From Anaerolineales bacterium HSG24 (GTDB lineage Bacteria > Chloroflexota > Anaerolineae > 4572-78 > J111), in NCBI GenBank assembly GCA_030377895.1, contig JAUCGB010000031.1, positions 1 to 38,840 on the forward strand: DNA of 38,840 bases, in the 5' to 3' direction. The notes beneath the pieces are model-generated. The model did not search any database, had not been told where the DNA came from, and saw nothing but the letters and a program-made list of their open reading frames with translations. Numbering within the stretch: position 1 is the stretch's first letter; each line of letters starts with the position of its first letter. Positions 14,916-24,437 of the stretch are shown here, piece by piece. Position numbers and translations under genes: made by a program.

Positions 14916-17726
14916 TCAATACTCTAACAATGTCCCATCCACGGTGATGATGAGCGGCCCAAACAGATTATTCTCCTCGTTGCTCTCCAATATCGTGCCG
15001 TGCATGGCATTATTTAAGGTAAATGAATCGACCAACGCGTACAAATAATAGGTTCCGGGGTATCGGAAATAGTTGTTGACTGGCTCGCCATGCACTGTTT
15101 GCGGCCACTGCTTGAGTCCATTGGGAATAAAATTGCTGTAGTTGTTTGCTGGGTCGCGGGGGTCGTTGGGATTCAGGTTAGACAGGGTTATGCGCTGACC
15201 TGATGCGACGTTGTAAACTCGCCAAGCGATACCATGCGAAACGATGCGACTGGCAAACGGCGTATCGGGCCGGTCAAATCCCTGCTCCCAACTAAGATTG
15301 ACCACCGGGTCAATTCGTTGCCGAGCAATGTAAAGATCGACCCAAATCGAATCGGCCAGAACTGGCCCACCAAGATTCTCCAGTTCCACCTCCACAATCA
15401 GAGATTGTCCAGTCGTCGGCGAGGTATCAGACAGATAGATTTGTCGCACCGTCAAATCGGGCAGTTGAGGCGGACTCTTCATTAGTAGAAGAGGTAGGTA
15501 GGCCGCGCTCAGACGAGTCGGCGGTGGGTCGGGGACGGTAGTCGGCACGACCAAACGGGTGGCGACGGTGGATCGATTATCGAGCGGGGTCGGGTCGGTC
15601 TGGCTTAGGTCGGCGATATCGACTCGGTTGACAATTTGGTTGACCGTTTGGCTGACCGTCTGATTGACTTGCACCGCAAACACCTCACTGCCAAAGTCAT
15701 CGTATGTCTGCAATGCCCGCGGAAACCGATAGGTGCAGACCGTGCCAGCCGGAGCGCCATCGGGACAACTCCAAACTGTGGGCAGACTGCCGGTGGCATG
15801 GAATGTACTATTGGCTGGAACAGTTTCGGTCAAAATAATGTTGTTGGCGGCCTGTCCCCCGTAGTTAAAAAAGGTCAGCCGATAGCCGACCACCTCGCTG
15901 GGGCGCGCCACCACGCCATCATCCTTCTTCAAAATAAACAGGTCGGGCAGGCTGGTCTTGATGATGGGCGTGTGGGTGGTGGAGAAGTTATCCGCCGAAT
16001 TTTCATCTGAGCCATGCTGACCATCATCAGAAATTAGGGCAATATTTTCCAGTATAGCCACAGAAATCGGCAAGGTATGTTCGATTCGCATGCTGATGGT
16101 AATCGGGTCAACGCCAATCTCGCCGACGGCCAAATCACCCACCTCATACACGTATTGATTGGTCGCCCCGACCCGTTGCCAACCCGACGTGCCGCTAACA
16201 AAAACGGTGTGAGCGGGGAGCAACTCGGTCAGATAGACTCCGCTGGCCGGTAGCGCGCCGTTATTGGCATAGACCAAGCCATAAGTAACCTGACCACCCG
16301 GTTGAGCCGTTACGCCACCGTCAACCTTGAGCAGATGCAAATCAGGGCCACCTGTCGGCACGGGGGGCGGGCTACTGGTGATAATCGTCGTCTCAGTGAC
16401 ATGGTTGTTGAGCAAATTCGGCTCGACACTGTCCAGACCATCATACCCAATCGAGGCGGTATTGGTCAGCATGCTGATGTCGCTGGCGATTCGCTCATCA
16501 ACCTGCACCACAAAGATAATCGTGCCGAAATTGGTGGCATTGTTGACCAACGTCCCGATCTCATACCGATATTGCTGAGTACCACTGATCGGTTGCCACT
16601 CCGGCGGGCCGATAAACTGGGTCTGGGCGGGTAGCGTTTCGGTGATGACCACGCCATTGCCCGCAATCTCGCCGTTGTTAAAATAGAGGATACTGTAGGT
16701 TAAAATCTGGCCGGGGATAACCATGTCGAGCAGGTCATTTTTATTCAACCCTAAGTCGATTTCAGGTATAACTGTGACCTGTTGCAAAGGAATAATGACC
16801 GTAGCCTGATTGTCATTTGGTGTGATGTCACTTCCCTGCGAGCCATCATGCCCGACGGTAGCGGTATTGGTGATGTGGGTCGCTTCGGTGGGCAGCGGAT
16901 CGACGACGGTCACGGCAAAGGTGGCCGCCCGAAGTTGTCCACCCGACAGATTATCCGCTAACGAGTAGGTACAGACCGTACCACCGACCGCTCCATCAGC
17001 ACAGCCCAACCATGCACTGCTGGCTGTTGCGCTAAAAACCGTGTTCGCTGGGACGGTCTCGGTGATGATGACTCCTTGAGCGGTTTTGTTACCCGTGTTC
17101 GCCACCTCCAACCTATATCGAATCGTATCACTGGCCGCGCTCTCCTGTCGATTGGCCGTTTTGGTCAGCCGGATATCGAACACCTCACCCACCGTTAGGG
17201 TCGTGGAGTCGGTGTTATCAGCCGGTTTGATTTCGGGGTTGCTGTCGCTGTGGCTGATGGTCGCTCGGTTGGTGATGCGGGTATTGTTCGGCGTGTCCAA
17301 ATCAATCGTGACCGCAAAGATGCGAAAACCGCCAACATGACCCGTCGGGGCGAGAGGGTTGAGGTTGATGATATATTGATTGGTACCGGATATAGATTGC
17401 CATCCGTCTGAACTAACGGCGGCATTAAAACTGGTATACTCTGGCACGGTTTCGGTCATCACCACGTTGGTGGCGGTGATATTACCATAGTTGTTATAGG
17501 CCAGAACGTAGGTCAACACCTGCCCCGGACGCGCCACCGCCCCAAAGGTCATGTCGATTTTTTCCAACTGTATATCGACCACCCCGCTTTGTCGCTCGGT
17601 GGTCGGATTGTCGGGCAAGGTTATCGGACTATCGGCTAAGGTTAATGGAACAGCAATGCTCAAAAACAATAAACTGAGTAAGCCTAACAATAGGCTCATG
17701 TGAATGGGTAACGATTTTCGTATCAT
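14916..17726 (-). CDS. Large secreted surface protein with five DUF11 repeats and a CARDB-like end
   Basis: The 936-residue protein begins with a signal peptide (about 1-31). Five DUF11 units of about 130 residues follow between residues 45 and 715. Each starts near IxLxKxD or LxLLKVDGG, contains YxLxYxNxG and xxETVPAxTxF, and ends NxAxIxxD...DNxxTxxT. The last about 170 residues (LPDLTVRQIYLSDTSPTTGQ onward) resemble a CARDB adhesion-like domain. Two repeats carry a pair of Cys (CADGAVGGTVC and CPDGAPAGTVC) that could form disulfides outside the cell. No sorting signal or C-terminal helix is visible. AAGGAGACAAC lies before the start. I infer a structural or adhesive surface protein. It is divergent from the phosphohexomutase gene across a 155-bp gap. 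Confidence 0.85.
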   Translation of the reverse strand: MIRKSLPIHMSLLLGLLSLLFLSIAVPLTLADSPITLPDNPTTERQSGVVDIQLEKIDMTFGAVARPGQVLTYVLAYNNYGNITATNVVMTETVPEYTSFNAAVSSDGWQSISGTNQYIINLNPLAPTGHVGGFRIFAVTIDLDTPNNTRITNRATISHSDSNPEIKPADNTDSTTLTVGEVFDIRLTKTANRQESAASDTIRYRLEVANTGNKTAQGVIITETVPANTVFSATASSAWLGCADGAVGGTVCTYSLADNLSGGQLRAATFAVTVVDPLPTEATHITNTATVGHDGSQGSDITPNDNQATVIIPLQQVTVIPEIDLGLNKNDLLDMVIPGQILTYSILYFNNGEIAGNGVVITETLPAQTQFIGPPEWQPISGTQQYRYEIGTLVNNATNFGTIIFVVQVDERIASDISMLTNTASIGYDGLDSVEPNLLNNHVTETTIITSSPPPVPTGGPDLHLLKVDGGVTAQPGGQVTYGLVYANNGALPASGVYLTELLPAHTVFVSGTSGWQRVGATNQYVYEVGDLAVGEIGVDPITISMRIEHTLPISVAILENIALISDDGQHGSDENSADNFSTTHTPIIKTSLPDLFILKKDDGVVARPSEVVGYRLTFFNYGGQAANNIILTETVPANSTFHATGSLPTVWSCPDGAPAGTVCTYRFPRALQTYDDFGSEVFAVQVNQTVSQTVNQIVNRVDIADLSQTDPTPLDNRSTVATRLVVPTTVPDPPPTRLSAAYLPLLLMKSPPQLPDLTVRQIYLSDTSPTTGQSLIVEVELENLGGPVLADSIWVDLYIARQRIDPVVNLSWEQGFDRPDTPFASRIVSHGIAWRVYNVASGQRITLSNLNPNDPRDPANNYSNFIPNGLKQWPQTVHGEPVNNYFRYPGTYYLYALVDSFTLNNAMHGTILESNEENNLFGPLIITVDGTLLEY

Positions 17727-17810
17727 GATGTTGTCTCCTTGCGAGATGAATAATTAGACGGCCTAAAAATTATAGCCGGAAGGCCAATAGATTCTATAAG
17801 ATTAGGGTAC

Positions 17811-17839
17811 TTGCTATCATGGTAGCTTTAGGTTATTAT
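17811..17839 (+). promoter_or_regulatory. Candidate sigma-70-type promoter for the phosphohexomutase gene
   Basis: TTGCTA (17811-17816), a 17-nt spacer and TATTAT (17834-17839) would start transcription about 35 nt before the ATG at 17882. The gap is divergent, so the DUF11 gene promoter must also lie here, but I could not place it. Confidence 0.4.
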
Positions 17840-17881
17840 TGAGGCGCGGTTCAAATTATACAAACCATAAAGGAGATACTC

Positions 17882-19228
17882 ATGGAAGTAAATGCAGGGA
17901 TTTTTAAAGCTTATGACATTCGGGGAATCTACCCTGAGCAGTTGAATGAAGATGTGGGGTACGCCTTGGGGCGAGCCTTTGCCAGTTTTCTTAAGGTTGA
18001 TACCGTAGTGGTCGGACGAGACATGCGGCTTTCGGGGCCAAAAATGTTCGATGCCATCACCAACGGCTTGATGGATCAGGGTGCTGATGTAATCAACGTG
18101 GGCATGGTCAGCACAGACCAGTACTATTATGCCTGTGCCATACTTGGCCATGCTGGGATTATGGTTACAGCGTCCCACAATCCACCGCAATATAGCGGCA
18201 TGAAAATGGTCAAAAAAATGCCGCAACTGTTGAGTGGTAGCGCGGGAATTCAGGATTTACGGCGTATCGTTGAAAATGATGCCTTCGATACACCCACTCG
18301 CAAAGGAACTATGAAAGAGGTTGACCTGAGCGAAGAGTTTATCGAAAAGGTGTTGAGTTTGGTTGATGTGGAGAATCTGGCGAAGTTGAAAGTGATTGCC
18401 GATACAGGCAACGGCATGGTCGGCCCGATTATGAAGCGGGTTTACGACCGTTTACCCTCGATTGAACTTGAACCGATGTATTTCGAGCCGGATGGTAGTT
18501 TGCCCAACCACGGCCTTGACCCTCTGCAAGAGGAGAACCGAGCCGAGTTACAGGCCCGCGTTTCGGCAGAAGGGGCTGATGTTGGCTTTGCCTTTGACGG
18601 CGACGGCGACCGATTCTTCACGATTGATGACCGAGGCGAGTTTGTCGCCGGTGATTTTATGACTGCTCTGATGGGGGAATATCTGCTCCAAAAGTACCCC
18701 AACTCCAAAGTGTTGTACGATGTGCGAGCCTCATGGTCGGTGCCGGATTTAGTCACTGCCGCCGGAGGAACGCCCTTAATCGAGCGAGTGGGCCATGCCT
18801 TTATCAAAACTCGGATGGATAAAGAGAACGCCATCTTTGCTGGTGAGGTCAGCGGCCATTACTATTTCAAAGATTTCTACTTTGCCGATTCTGGCATCGT
18901 GCCATCCCTCGTCATTTTAGAGATGTTGTCCAAACGGAAGGTTAAGCTATCCCAACTGTTGGGCGAATTAGAGAAGAAATATTTCATCTCTGGCGAAATT
19001 AACAACCGTATTGACGGTGAGCCGAAAGATAAGATGGACGAATTGGCCGAAATGTTCAAGGATGGCAAAGTCGAATGGTTGGACGGAGTGTCTGTTACAT
19101 ACGATGATTGGCACTTTAACGTCCGCGCCTCCAACACCGAGCCACTCCTACGCTTGAATCTGGAAGCTAAGTCAAAAGCTCTAATGGAAGAGAAACGTGA
19201 CCAGATTTTAGGCGTTATTCGGGGTTAG
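17882..19228 (+). CDS. Phosphomannomutase/phosphoglucomutase
   Basis: It interconverts hexose 6-phosphate and hexose 1-phosphate, feeding sugar-nucleotide and surface-glycan synthesis. 448 residues, the normal length of the bacterial alpha-D-phosphohexomutase family. The four signature sites are present: phosphoserine loop TASHNPP (Ser98), metal loop DGDGDR (239-244), sugar-specificity loop GEVSGHYYF (321-329, the GEXSG form of dual mannose/glucose enzymes) and phosphate-binding RASNTEP (415-421). AAGGAG lies 6 nt before the ATG. It is probably a housekeeping supplier for the glycosyltransferases at 1312-4167 and 25713-26744. Its stop codon lies inside the target duplication of element B3. 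Confidence 0.93.
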   Translation: MEVNAGIFKAYDIRGIYPEQLNEDVGYALGRAFASFLKVDTVVVGRDMRLSGPKMFDAITNGLMDQGADVINVGMVSTDQYYYACAILGHAGIMVTASHNPPQYSGMKMVKKMPQLLSGSAGIQDLRRIVENDAFDTPTRKGTMKEVDLSEEFIEKVLSLVDVENLAKLKVIADTGNGMVGPIMKRVYDRLPSIELEPMYFEPDGSLPNHGLDPLQEENRAELQARVSAEGADVGFAFDGDGDRFFTIDDRGEFVAGDFMTALMGEYLLQKYPNSKVLYDVRASWSVPDLVTAAGGTPLIERVGHAFIKTRMDKENAIFAGEVSGHYYFKDFYFADSGIVPSLVILEMLSKRKVKLSQLLGELEKKYFISGEINNRIDGEPKDKMDELAEMFKDGKVEWLDGVSVTYDDWHFNVRASNTEPLLRLNLEAKSKALMEEKRDQILGVIRG

Positions 19229-19343
19229 AAGGCTATCAACGTAAGCCGAGACATGTAGCACATGCTTCAGCCTGTGCCGCACAGTCTAAAGACTGTGTTA
19301 CGATATTATCTGTCGCACGTTAAGATTGGTAGCAGGGTTAGAA
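19222..19343. mobile_element. Family B miniature element B3 with 9-bp target duplication
   Basis: The 104-bp element (19231-19334) starts GGCTATCAACGTAAGCC and ends AAGATTGGTAGCA. It is bracketed by GGGTTAGAA at 19222-19230 and 19335-19343. This is the longest copy and includes the segment ATGCTTCAGCCTGTGCC missing from B1. The left duplication contains the TAG stop of the mutase gene, so insertion left the protein unchanged. Confidence 0.85.
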
Positions 19344-19446
19344 TGAAGTAATGAATGAAGTAATGAAAAATGAAGTTTGTGAAATGTGAAATGTGATGCC
19401 ATGAACGTATACGCCTCACGCTTCACATTTCACACATCACGTAACT

Positions 19447-20430
19447 ATGCAACGATTCAAAATCGGCACATTTAACCTATACAATCTGGTCTTACCAAAT
19501 GTCACCTACTACCGTCGTCGGGAGTATAGCCAACAGCAGTATCAGCAGAAAAAAACATGGCTGGCTCAACAACTGCAACGTATGAATACCGATATTATCG
19601 GATTTCAAGAGGTATTCCATGCTAAAGCGTTGCAGGCAGTCCTAAAAGAGAGCAAACAGTACGAGAAAGCCTCGATGGTAGTCGGCAAGGAACAGGGGCA
19701 TGGCCCGGGCCCGGTGTTAGGCTTGGTCTCTCGATTCCCCATCCAAGCAAGCCATTTTATTAGCCGTTTTCCTAGGCCGGCTCAGTTAGATTTTGATGAT
19801 ACATACCTGCCAATTCGGGAGTTCTCGCGGCCAGTGTTACGGGCCAAGGTCGAGATTAAGGCTGGCCTCGTGGTAACGGTTTTTGTCGTTCATCTCAAAT
19901 CGAAACGACCCATCATCCCCGACGGTGAAGACCCTCACGACCCGTTAGAGCAGGCCAAAGGGGAAGCGCGCTCCCTGATTGTCCGAGCCGCAGAAGCCAC
20001 TGCCCTGCGTCATCTGATATTAGAAGCGGTACAAGATACCAGCCGTCCCGTCATCGTGTTGGGCGATGTCAACGACTCCGGCTTGGCCGTGACTAGTCAA
20101 ATCGTTAATGGTTTACCCCCTTGGAAAACCTTGCCCATAGAAAAAAAGCGTATCAAATGGGATGTTTTGCTATACAACGTCAAAGATATTCAGGCTCGTC
20201 AGAGTTATCAGGATATGGCCTACTCTTATATTCATAACGGCTACTATGAAATGCTCGACCATATTCTGGTTAGCCAAGAGTTTGTCCGTCAAAACCGAAA
20301 ACGAGTGGGAGAGGTGGAGTACATGACCGTTTTTAACGACCATCTTATTGATGAAACTCTAAGCGATGAGTCTATTCCGGTCTGGCAAGCTGATCATGGG
20401 CAGGTTGTCGCCACGATCCGACTGCGTTAA
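19447..20430 (+). CDS. Endonuclease/exonuclease/phosphatase (EEP) family hydrolase
   Basis: This 327-residue metal-dependent phosphodiesterase or phosphatase belongs to the DNase I-like fold. Active-site elements are in order: FNLYN (Asn10, Asn13), GFQEVF (metal ligand Glu55), VVHLKSK (His149), VLGDVNDSG (Asp207, Asn209), EMLDHILVS (Asp271) and WQADHGQVVA (Asp316, His317). No signal peptide is seen, so it acts in the cytoplasm. Substrates of the family range from DNA to inositol phosphates and phospholipids, and nothing here decides. The start at 19447 sits just after an imperfect repeat rich in CACATTTCAC, and no good ribosome binding site is visible. Confidence 0.85.
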   Translation: MQRFKIGTFNLYNLVLPNVTYYRRREYSQQQYQQKKTWLAQQLQRMNTDIIGFQEVFHAKALQAVLKESKQYEKASMVVGKEQGHGPGPVLGLVSRFPIQASHFISRFPRPAQLDFDDTYLPIREFSRPVLRAKVEIKAGLVVTVFVVHLKSKRPIIPDGEDPHDPLEQAKGEARSLIVRAAEATALRHLILEAVQDTSRPVIVLGDVNDSGLAVTSQIVNGLPPWKTLPIEKKRIKWDVLLYNVKDIQARQSYQDMAYSYIHNGYYEMLDHILVSQEFVRQNRKRVGEVEYMTVFNDHLIDETLSDESIPVWQADHGQVVATIRLR

Positions 20431-20459
20431 GCGAATGAGTCCTTGCGCGTTTGGCAATC

Positions 20460-20611
20460 GTAGGGGCTAGGCAAGGCGGTGTAGCGTTGGTTTGAAATCA
20501 GAATTCCAATCCGCCTTGCCTCGCCCTGAATCCACGGAATGACGGGCGAGGCAGGGGCGGAGATGACCGTACATTCCAAGTCTAGACCGCCCCCCTACGG
20601 GTAGCCCCTAC
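20460..20611. repeat. Nested palindromic repeat after the EEP gene
   Basis: Outer arms GTAGGGGCTA (20460-20469) and TAGCCCCTAC (20602-20611) enclose further pairs, GGCAAGGCGG/CCGCCTTGCC and GCCTCGCCC/GGGCGAGGC around ATCCACGGAATGACG. The same ATCCACGGAATGACG core recurs near 28235. The region separates convergent genes; no T-run follows. Confidence 0.65.
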
Positions 20612-20644
20612 CATAATCTCCGATGCAAATTCCTAAATAACTGT

Positions 20645-20715
20645 GGTAGTCCTGCATAGGGTAGCAAATCGCTGATTTGCTATGAGTATTTTATCACTAT
20701 TGGTGCAGAATTGCC
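20645..20715. repeat. Family A-related repeat A6 with a different cargo hairpin
   Basis: It begins with a left-type end, GGTAGTCCTGCAT, carries a distinct hairpin AGCAAATCGCTGATTTGCT and ends in a rearranged TTGGTGCAGAATTGCC. It shows that the family A frame holds more than two kinds of cargo. Confidence 0.55.
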
Positions 20716-20752
20716 ATTCCCATGTTCCTACAATGGCATGGTTTCTATCGTC

Positions 20753-23167
20753 CTACTGATAAGTCAAACTATCCCGCACGCTAATCCGAGTGGCACGGCG
20801 AGCCGGAAGCCAACTGGCGATAATAGACAGGATAGTGATGATGATTAGCCAATATAATGCCCCAGTCGGTTTGTAGATGTAAACCAACTGAGACGATAAC
20901 GCAGACCCTAGCGCATCGGTCATCAATCGCCCTGCCGGAACACTGAACATGGCGGCAATAACCCAACTTAGCCAGCCCAAAAGTAGCCCCTCACCGATAA
21001 ATATACGGGCAATCGATCCAGAAGATGCTCCAACGGCCCGCATAACCCCGATTTCGCGGGTACGCTCTAGGACATTCAGTGAGAGTACCCCACTCAAGGC
21101 AATGCTCCCGACCACCGCAATCACCACCGCCATAACTGCCAACAGGGTGATGATCATGCTATATTGACTCAAGATTCTGTCAGTTGCTTCCGAAGCCGTA
21201 TCCTGACCAACAAAGGTTCCGCCGGGGCGTAACGTGAGTTCATGCTGGTCATAATATTTCCGCAACGTATGGGCCGCCTCCACTTGGCTATCTGGATCAT
21301 TTTGTACGGTTTGAATCCAAACAGTGTTACTCCGTCCCACTCGATTTAACTTACGTAAAATCGATTCTCGCGAAATATGCGCCGAATCATCCACAACGGG
21401 ATCAAAAACCAATCCAACCACCTGCCAATCTGTTTCCCCTTTTATGCCGTGATCTATCGTAACCCAATCCCCCAACTTAAGGCCCGCCCTTTCAGCCAAT
21501 CTTTGATTAAGGACAATCGCCTCCGTATCACCCGGCTGTAGCCAGCGTCCAGCCCGTATATGAGGCCCATACAGACTGGTCGGTAAAGGCACTCCAAATA
21601 AAGTCACCTGCTGATCATCATCCGATTCCGCCTGATCAATCGGGCGGATATTACCATTATCAAGGTTCCACATCTCCACCGCCTTGACCACTGGGTGAAT
21701 CAGCGTCAATTTTTCAACCTCTTGAATCCGCTCCGAGTCTTCAAAAACAAAGCTGACATCATATTTGAGGATGGAAAGGATAACATCATCAAAAGTATTA
21801 CGAGTTGAGTCGCCCACACTCATCACCATCATAAAGATCAAACCACTGATGACCAGCGTGATTTGGGTGAGAATAACTCGGCCTTTGTTGCGAAAGGTGT
21901 TGCTGATGGTCAATAAAAACAGGCGAGGAAGCCGCTCACTTTTTGCCAACAACCGCTCAAGTAACCCCGCACCAGCACTCAAACCGTAGCTGCTAATCGC
22001 CTCGCGCACGGTAATCCGCACGCCGGTAAAAATAGGGATGAGGGATGCGAATAGCGGTGCTAACAGGGCGATGGCGACTTGAGCCATCACCGCCTCGGAG
22101 ACGATGGTAAAGGTGCCCGGATCGGCGTTAAAGGTATTCATCAAAAAAACATGCAATCTCCACCCGCCCATAGAGGCCAAGGGAATGGAAATCAGTAAGG
22201 CCAGAGAGCCATAAACGAGGACATTCAACAGATAAATCAACAAAATTTGTCCGGTTCCGGCTCCGATGGCCTTCATGACCCCAATCTGGTCAACCTGTTG
22301 GCTGATGATAGCATTGATCGTATTGTAAACCAAAAATAAACCCAATATTAGGGCCACAATGGACATCACCGCCAGAATCATGAAAATACCATCCATCGTA
22401 TCTTGAAAAAAATGTTTATTGGGATCGCTGACCCGACTACCTTGCGGTGGTGAAGCTCCGCCGGAGTCGACTTCTTGTTTCTCCAGTTTACGTTTGATTA
22501 AATCGGCCAAAGCAATCATCTCGGCTTCATCATATTCAGCAGTAGCGCGGGCCATAATACGATTAAATTTCTGGTCGCCGGTCAGATCGCCCATACGATC
22601 ATGTGTGGCAAAAAGTAGGGCACGACCACCAAAACTAGGTGGCGATGCAATAGGATCATAAATAATACTCCCAATTTTTATCTGACGCTCATTGTCATTA
22701 ACCCGAATAGTAATCTCAGATCCCACTCGAATACCATAAACTTCATCGCCCCCTTGTCCGACACCAAATAGTCGATACGTCGGCCATTCGCCCTTGATGA
22801 GGCCAAGGGTGGTGTAATGTTGGTTTTTGTAATCGTCACGGGCAATTAATCGCCCCGACGACCATTCATCGTCAGGGTTGAGCCGCCACTCGACACTTTC
22901 GGTAGAAAAACCTTCCACATTTTCCAAACCTTCGATGCGTTTTAAAGCGGTGATAGTATCATCATCAATGCTAGGGTAGGTTGACATAGTAATCATGGCT
23001 GGATTGGCGGCTTCCCATATCTCTTGCATCCTAGAGATGACCAAGGTTCTAGTGGTGACAATCATGCCGATAGCTGCCGCACCGATAGCAATAATCAGCA
23101 CAACCTGTAATGTCCGGTTTTTGTTGCTCCACAAATCACTCCATATTTTGTAACCAATAACTCCCAT
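20753..23167 (-). CDS. FtsX-type ABC transporter permease
   Basis: The 804-residue membrane protein is a duplicated FtsX/LolE-like permease. One N-terminal helix (about 18-40), a large extracytoplasmic domain (about 42-240) and a three-helix FtsX domain (about 260-390) are followed by a second unit: a helix after FLLTISNTFRNKGR near 425, an extracytoplasmic domain, and a final FtsX domain (about 665-795) with NVLERTREIGVMRAVGAS and the ending RRATRISVRDSLTYQ. These proteins couple a cytoplasmic ATPase to lipoprotein, peptide or envelope processes. No ATPase gene is in the window. The start at 23167 is preceded by GAGGG at good spacing; an ATG nine codons upstream is less likely. It lies downstream of the alpha/beta hydrolase gene, now separated by element C2. 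Confidence 0.88.
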   Translation of the reverse strand: MGVIGYKIWSDLWSNKNRTLQVVLIIAIGAAAIGMIVTTRTLVISRMQEIWEAANPAMITMSTYPSIDDDTITALKRIEGLENVEGFSTESVEWRLNPDDEWSSGRLIARDDYKNQHYTTLGLIKGEWPTYRLFGVGQGGDEVYGIRVGSEITIRVNDNERQIKIGSIIYDPIASPPSFGGRALLFATHDRMGDLTGDQKFNRIMARATAEYDEAEMIALADLIKRKLEKQEVDSGGASPPQGSRVSDPNKHFFQDTMDGIFMILAVMSIVALILGLFLVYNTINAIISQQVDQIGVMKAIGAGTGQILLIYLLNVLVYGSLALLISIPLASMGGWRLHVFLMNTFNADPGTFTIVSEAVMAQVAIALLAPLFASLIPIFTGVRITVREAISSYGLSAGAGLLERLLAKSERLPRLFLLTISNTFRNKGRVILTQITLVISGLIFMMVMSVGDSTRNTFDDVILSILKYDVSFVFEDSERIQEVEKLTLIHPVVKAVEMWNLDNGNIRPIDQAESDDDQQVTLFGVPLPTSLYGPHIRAGRWLQPGDTEAIVLNQRLAERAGLKLGDWVTIDHGIKGETDWQVVGLVFDPVVDDSAHISRESILRKLNRVGRSNTVWIQTVQNDPDSQVEAAHTLRKYYDQHELTLRPGGTFVGQDTASEATDRILSQYSMIITLLAVMAVVIAVVGSIALSGVLSLNVLERTREIGVMRAVGASSGSIARIFIGEGLLLGWLSWVIAAMFSVPAGRLMTDALGSALSSQLVYIYKPTGALYWLIIITILSIIASWLPARRATRISVRDSLTYQ

Positions 23168-23188
23168 AAAAAGTCCCTCTATATTTGC

Positions 23189-23391
23189 AACCAATTATTT
23201 AGTACCCGACAGAAAATCTCTATCTGAACTAATTAACACAGAGTTTCACAGAGGAACACGGAGATTCACAGAGAAAAAACGATTATTTTTCTTTTGTATT
23301 ACTCTGTGTCACTCTGTGCTTCTCTGTGAAACTCTGTGTTCCTGTTTTAGTCTTCCCTAATCAACTTTGTCGGGTAGTAAAACCAATTATT
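23189..23391. mobile_element. Family C palindromic element C2 with 11-bp target duplication
   Basis: The 181-bp element (23200-23380) has ends TAGTACCCGACA and TGTCGGGTAGTAA and inner CACAGAG-type arms like C1. It is bracketed by AACCAATTATT at 23189-23199 and 23381-23391. Its right end lies inside the hydrolase gene and supplies that gene's final codons and stop. Confidence 0.85.
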
Positions 23392-24240
23392 CAATATTTT
23401 GGTGTATTTGGATGGATTTTCCACAAAAAGCATGTGTCCTACTTTTTTGATAATGACTAGCTTACTATTTGGAACATGTTGCGTAATAAGATGCGCTTGC
23501 GAGGGAGGCACGATTGAATCTTTATCCCCTGCGACGATCAATGTTGGTGCGGTAATTTGAGAGAGCATGGGCGTGATGTCAATATCCGGCATCATATTAA
23601 AGTAGTGTGCCATCGCATCCCAATCGAGATGTTTTGTATCTTGATAGACATCTTCGATAAGTGTATCTAATTTAGGGAAGGAAAAGAACGCTTTTGTGTC
23701 GAATAGAACAAAACGCCAACATTGACGGTATATGCGGCTATGTATCAGGCTAGATTGAAATGAGAGCTTGAATAATAAATGTCCAATAGCTCCTTGAGAT
23801 ACTATCTTTTGTTGCAAACCATAAAATCCAGTCCATTTTCCTTGGGCAAATCCAGATAAACTAACAACACCATGAGCTATATCGGGATTAAACGCGGCAA
23901 GGGCCAAAGCCGCAAAACCTCCTGTCGAATGACCGACCAATATAACGGGTTGTTCACCCACTAATTGCTGGATGGCCTGCGTTAGGATTTTGACAAACAT
24001 CTCTGGCGTGAGCATTTGTTTACTAAACTCCGGTGGCAATATCGCAGGATAATGTCCGGGCAGACTCAAGGCATAACATGGGCCATCCTTGTAATCGCCA
24101 AAAAACATATCGGTTTTCCAAACGCTGGCCGACAAGGTCACGCCGTGCAGTAAAATAACTGGAATTCCTGTACTATTGGTATTAAGTTTGAATGTCACAA
24201 GTTTGTGACCCTCAACATCTATTTCGTGTGTGCTGACCAT
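23347..24240 (-). CDS. Alpha/beta hydrolase with a C-terminus replaced by a repeat
   Basis: This 297-residue cytosolic serine hydrolase has the oxyanion segment ILLHGVTLSAS, the nucleophile elbow GHSTGG (Ser105), an acid in VAGDKDSIVPP (Asp239 or Asp241) and catalytic His269 in VGHMLFVENP. A cap region spans about 130-215. The substrate is unknown. Residues from about 287 on (FYYPTKLIRED) are encoded by element C2. Joining the two copies of the target duplication gives an ancestral ending NNWLQI and a TAG about 17 nt before the downstream FtsX start. The two genes were therefore probably a tight operon before insertion. The start at 24240 is the first ATG of the conserved frame; no strong ribosome binding site is seen. 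Confidence 0.87.
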   Translation of the reverse strand: MVSTHEIDVEGHKLVTFKLNTNSTGIPVILLHGVTLSASVWKTDMFFGDYKDGPCYALSLPGHYPAILPPEFSKQMLTPEMFVKILTQAIQQLVGEQPVILVGHSTGGFAALALAAFNPDIAHGVVSLSGFAQGKWTGFYGLQQKIVSQGAIGHLLFKLSFQSSLIHSRIYRQCWRFVLFDTKAFFSFPKLDTLIEDVYQDTKHLDWDAMAHYFNMMPDIDITPMLSQITAPTLIVAGDKDSIVPPSQAHLITQHVPNSKLVIIKKVGHMLFVENPSKYTKILNNWFYYPTKLIRED

Positions 24241-24245
24241 GAGTT

Positions 24246-24428
24246 AAATTCCTGATAGTGGTACAAGGTAGTAATAAGGAGTGCAAAGCTCGCTTTGCAG
24301 GCAAGGCAAGCCGGATTCTACTTGTGCAGGACTACCAAATTCCTGATAGTGGTGCAAAGGTAGTAATAAGGAGTGCAAAGCTCGCTTTGCAGGCAAGGCA
24401 AGCCGGATTCTACTTGTGCAGGACTACC
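24246..24428. mobile_element. Tandem pair of family A elements (A7) with 8-bp target duplication
   Basis: Two nearly identical units lie in direct tandem at 24254-24336 (83 bp) and 24345-24428 (84 bp). Each starts GATAGTGGTRCAA and ends CTTGTGCAGGACTACC, with a TGCAAAGCTCGCTTTGC cargo. The first is bracketed by AAATTCCT at 24246-24253 and 24337-24344. The second could come from unequal exchange or a second insertion. Confidence 0.75.
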
Positions 24429-24437
24429 CAGAAACAG

